Of a stretch of DNA of 64,000 nucleotides, positions 62,439 to 64,000 are shown piece after piece. A program made the translations under genes and the position numbers. The notes under the pieces were generated by a model that saw only the letters and a list, made by a program, of their open reading frames with translations, had not been told where the DNA came from and made no database searches. Each line of letters starts with the position of its first letter. Positions within the stretch are counted from its first letter, which is position 1. The DNA is from Roseovarius sp. EL26 (lineage in GTDB: Bacteria > Pseudomonadota > Alphaproteobacteria > Rhodobacterales > Rhodobacteraceae), in the NCBI RefSeq assembly GCF_900327775.1, contig NZ_OUMZ01000007.1, positions 1,661,606 through 1,725,605 on the forward strand, read 5' to 3'.

Positions 62439-64000
62439 ATGCCCTATGCCCATTCCGACAAATCTGATGTCTTGATGCATGCCCCTGCCCCGGATGTGAA
62501 AATCCGCGAAAAGCTGGAGGGCGGCAAGCAATTCGAACTGGTCACTGAATTTGACCCAGCAGGCGACCAACCCACCGCCATTGTGGAACTGTCGCAGGGC
62601 CTGCGCGATGGCGAGCGTGATCAGGTCCTCCTGGGCGCAACCGGCACCGGCAAGACGTTCACCATGGCCAAGGTCATCTCGGAAACCCAGCGCCCGGCGA
62701 TCATCCTTGCCCCCAACAAAACCCTCGCCGCGCAGCTGTACGGCGAATTCAAAGGCTTCTTCCCAGAAAACGCAGTCGAATACTTCGTCTCTTACTACGA
62801 CTATTACCAGCCCGAGGCTTATGTCGCCCGCTCCGACACATTCATCGAAAAAGAATCCCAGATTAATGAGCAGATCGACCGCATGCGCCACTCTGCCACC
62901 CGCGCCCTGCTGGAACGCGATGACGTGATCATCGTCGCCTCGGTTTCGTGCATCTACGGCATCGGCTCGGTCGAAACCTACGGCGCGATGACGCAAGATC
63001 TCAAAGTTGGCGACGAATACGACCAGCGCAAGGTCATGGCCGATCTGGTCGCGCAGCAATACCGCCGCAACGATCAGGGCTTTCAACGTGGATCGTTCCG
63101 GGTGCGCGGCGATAGCCTAGAGGTCTGGCCTGCCCACTTAGAGGATCGCGCATGGCGTCTGTCCTTCTTTGGCGAAGAGATGGAGGCCATCACCGAATTC
63201 GACCCCCTCACCGGTGAAAAAACCGATACCTTCGATCAGATCCGGATCTACGCCAATTCGCACTACGTCACGCCAAAACCTACGATGCAGCAGGCCATCA
63301 TCGGCATCAAGAAAGAGCTGCGCACACAGCTCGACCGGATGACAAACGACGGTAAACTGCTTGAGGCCCAACGCCTTGAGCAACGCACCACCTTTGATCT
63401 TGAGATGCTCGAGGCGACAGGTGTCTGCAACGGGATTGAAAACTATTCACGCTACCTAACCGGCCGTGCACCCGGCGAGCCGCCCCCAACCTTGTTTGAA
63501 TTCATCCCCGATCACGCCATTGTTTTTGCAGATGAATCCCACGTCTCTGTGCCGCAAATCGGCGGCATGTACAAAGGTGACTTTAGACGTAAATCCACAC
63601 TGGCCGAACACGGCTTTCGCCTGCCCTCATGTATGGACAACCGCCCGCTCAAGTTTGAGGAATGGGATGCCATGCGCCCGCAATCGGTGTTTGTCTCGGC
63701 CACGCCCGCGAAATGGGAGATTGAGCAAACCGGTGGCGTCTTCACCGAACAGGTCATTCGCCCCACAGGATTGCTGGATCCCGAGATTGAGATCAGACCA
63801 GTTGAAATGCAGGTCGATGATTTGCTGGATGAAGTGCGCAAGGTCACCGCTGACGGTTTCCGCACATTGGTCACCACCCTGACCAAACGCATGGCCGAAG
63901 ACCTGACCGAATACCTGCACGAACAGGGCATCAAAGTCCGCTACATGCACTCCGAGATCGACACGATTGAACGGATCGAAATCTTGCGCGATCTACGCCT
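62439..64000 (+). CDS. uvrB: excinuclease ABC subunit B, 3' end beyond window
   Basis: At least 520 residues are present. Walker A GATGTGKT near residue 66, then [23 protein letters not shown] (beta-hairpin region that opens the DNA), [20 protein letters not shown] (motif II type) and SATPAKWE. It verifies damage delivered by UvrA and recruits UvrC. The ATG at 62439 has AAGGA 8 nt upstream. The C-terminal helicase half and UvrC-binding domain lie outside. Confidence 0.96.
   Translation, partial: MPYAHSDKSDVLMHAPAPDVKIREKLEGGKQFELVTEFDPAGDQPTAIVELSQGLRDGERDQVLLGATGTGKTFTMAKVISETQRPAIILAPNKTLAAQLYGEFKGFFPENAVEYFVSYYDYYQPEAYVARSDTFIEKESQINEQIDRMRHSATRALLERDDVIIVASVSCIYGIGSVETYGAMTQDLKVGDEYDQRKVMADLVAQQYRRNDQGFQRGSFRVRGDSLEVWPAHLEDRAWRLSFFGEEMEAITEFDPLTGEKTDTFDQIRIYANSHYVTPKPTMQQAIIGIKKELRTQLDRMTNDGKLLEAQRLEQRTTFDLEMLEATGVCNGIENYSRYLTGRAPGEPPPTLFEFIPDHAIVFADESHVSVPQIGGMYKGDFRRKSTLAEHGFRLPSCMDNRPLKFEEWDAMRPQSVFVSATPAKWEIEQTGGVFTEQVIRPTGLLDPEIEIRPVEMQVDDLLDEVRKVTADGFRTLVTTLTKRMAEDLTEYLHEQGIKVRYMHSEIDTIERIEILRDLR

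Overview
The window looks like chromosome from an alphaproteobacterium of the Rhodobacterales, most likely the Roseobacter group. This rests on protein content and gene neighbourhoods read by eye: DUF2842 next to purA, FnrL with oxygen-independent hemN, the ccoNOQP/ccoGHIS set, an RpoE-ChrR locus with a cyclopropane-fatty-acid-type methyltransferase, a membrane-anchored cytochrome c of the c-y type and two DUF1194 proteins. No photosynthesis genes, tRNAs, rRNAs, prophage, intact IS or CRISPR array were seen. The two end genes, an alpha/beta hydrolase (left) and uvrB (right), are cut by the window edges.

Layout. 1-11.6 kb: housekeeping genes (OmpR-type response regulator, ribA, a SAM methyltransferase, SGNH hydrolase, purA, secG, pyrG), then a small cluster of DUF1330, two TerB-like proteins and a PhnD-like binding protein without an export signal. 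11.8-15.1 kb: polar amino acid ABC importer (ATPase, binding protein, two permeases) with a terminator-like hairpin between binding protein and permeases. 15.3-16.9 kb: a PBP5-type carboxypeptidase with a SPOR-like tail.

17.2-24.9 kb: an oxidative-stress and lipid locus. rpoE-chrR lie beside a plus-strand pair (DUF1365, SDR) and a minus-strand run of five overlapping genes (FAD oxidoreductase, CFA-type methyltransferase, chalcone-isomerase-like protein, MFS transporter, DUF3833). All three transcription units are preceded by the same motif, TGATCC-N16-CGTA(T/A), which ties them into one RpoE regulon.

25.4-39.5 kb: microaerobic respiration. ccoS-ccoI-ccoH-ccoG and ccoP-ccoQ-ccoO-ccoN are separated by a LysR gene and a small ORF. 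They are followed by a universal stress protein, a DUF1194 protein, a decayed phoX, fnrL and hemN. FNR-type boxes (TTGAT-N4-ATCAA or near) stand before ccoN, usp, hemN and ccoG, giving a local FnrL circuit.

39.5-64 kb: the yejABEF oligopeptide/microcin C importer, cytochrome c-y, prephenate dehydratase, nudC, a CpdB-like phosphoesterase, the SRP RNA, thyX, glyoxalase I, an LdtR-like MarR regulator, sdhE, an XRE regulator, an aspartate aminotransferase, an SDR, an amidohydrolase remnant, a DEAD-box helicase, an M20 amidohydrolase and uvrB.

Most unexpected items: a ~50-bp repeat with GTAC tetranucleotides spaced 9-9-13 bp in two copies 25 kb apart, each just 3' of a transcription unit; two near-identical 27-bp hairpin repeats exactly 300 bp apart beside thyX; a permease whose coding frame extends upstream to a possible AUU start; and a phoX relic missing most of its middle. 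All family assignments come from reading the sequences, not from database searches.
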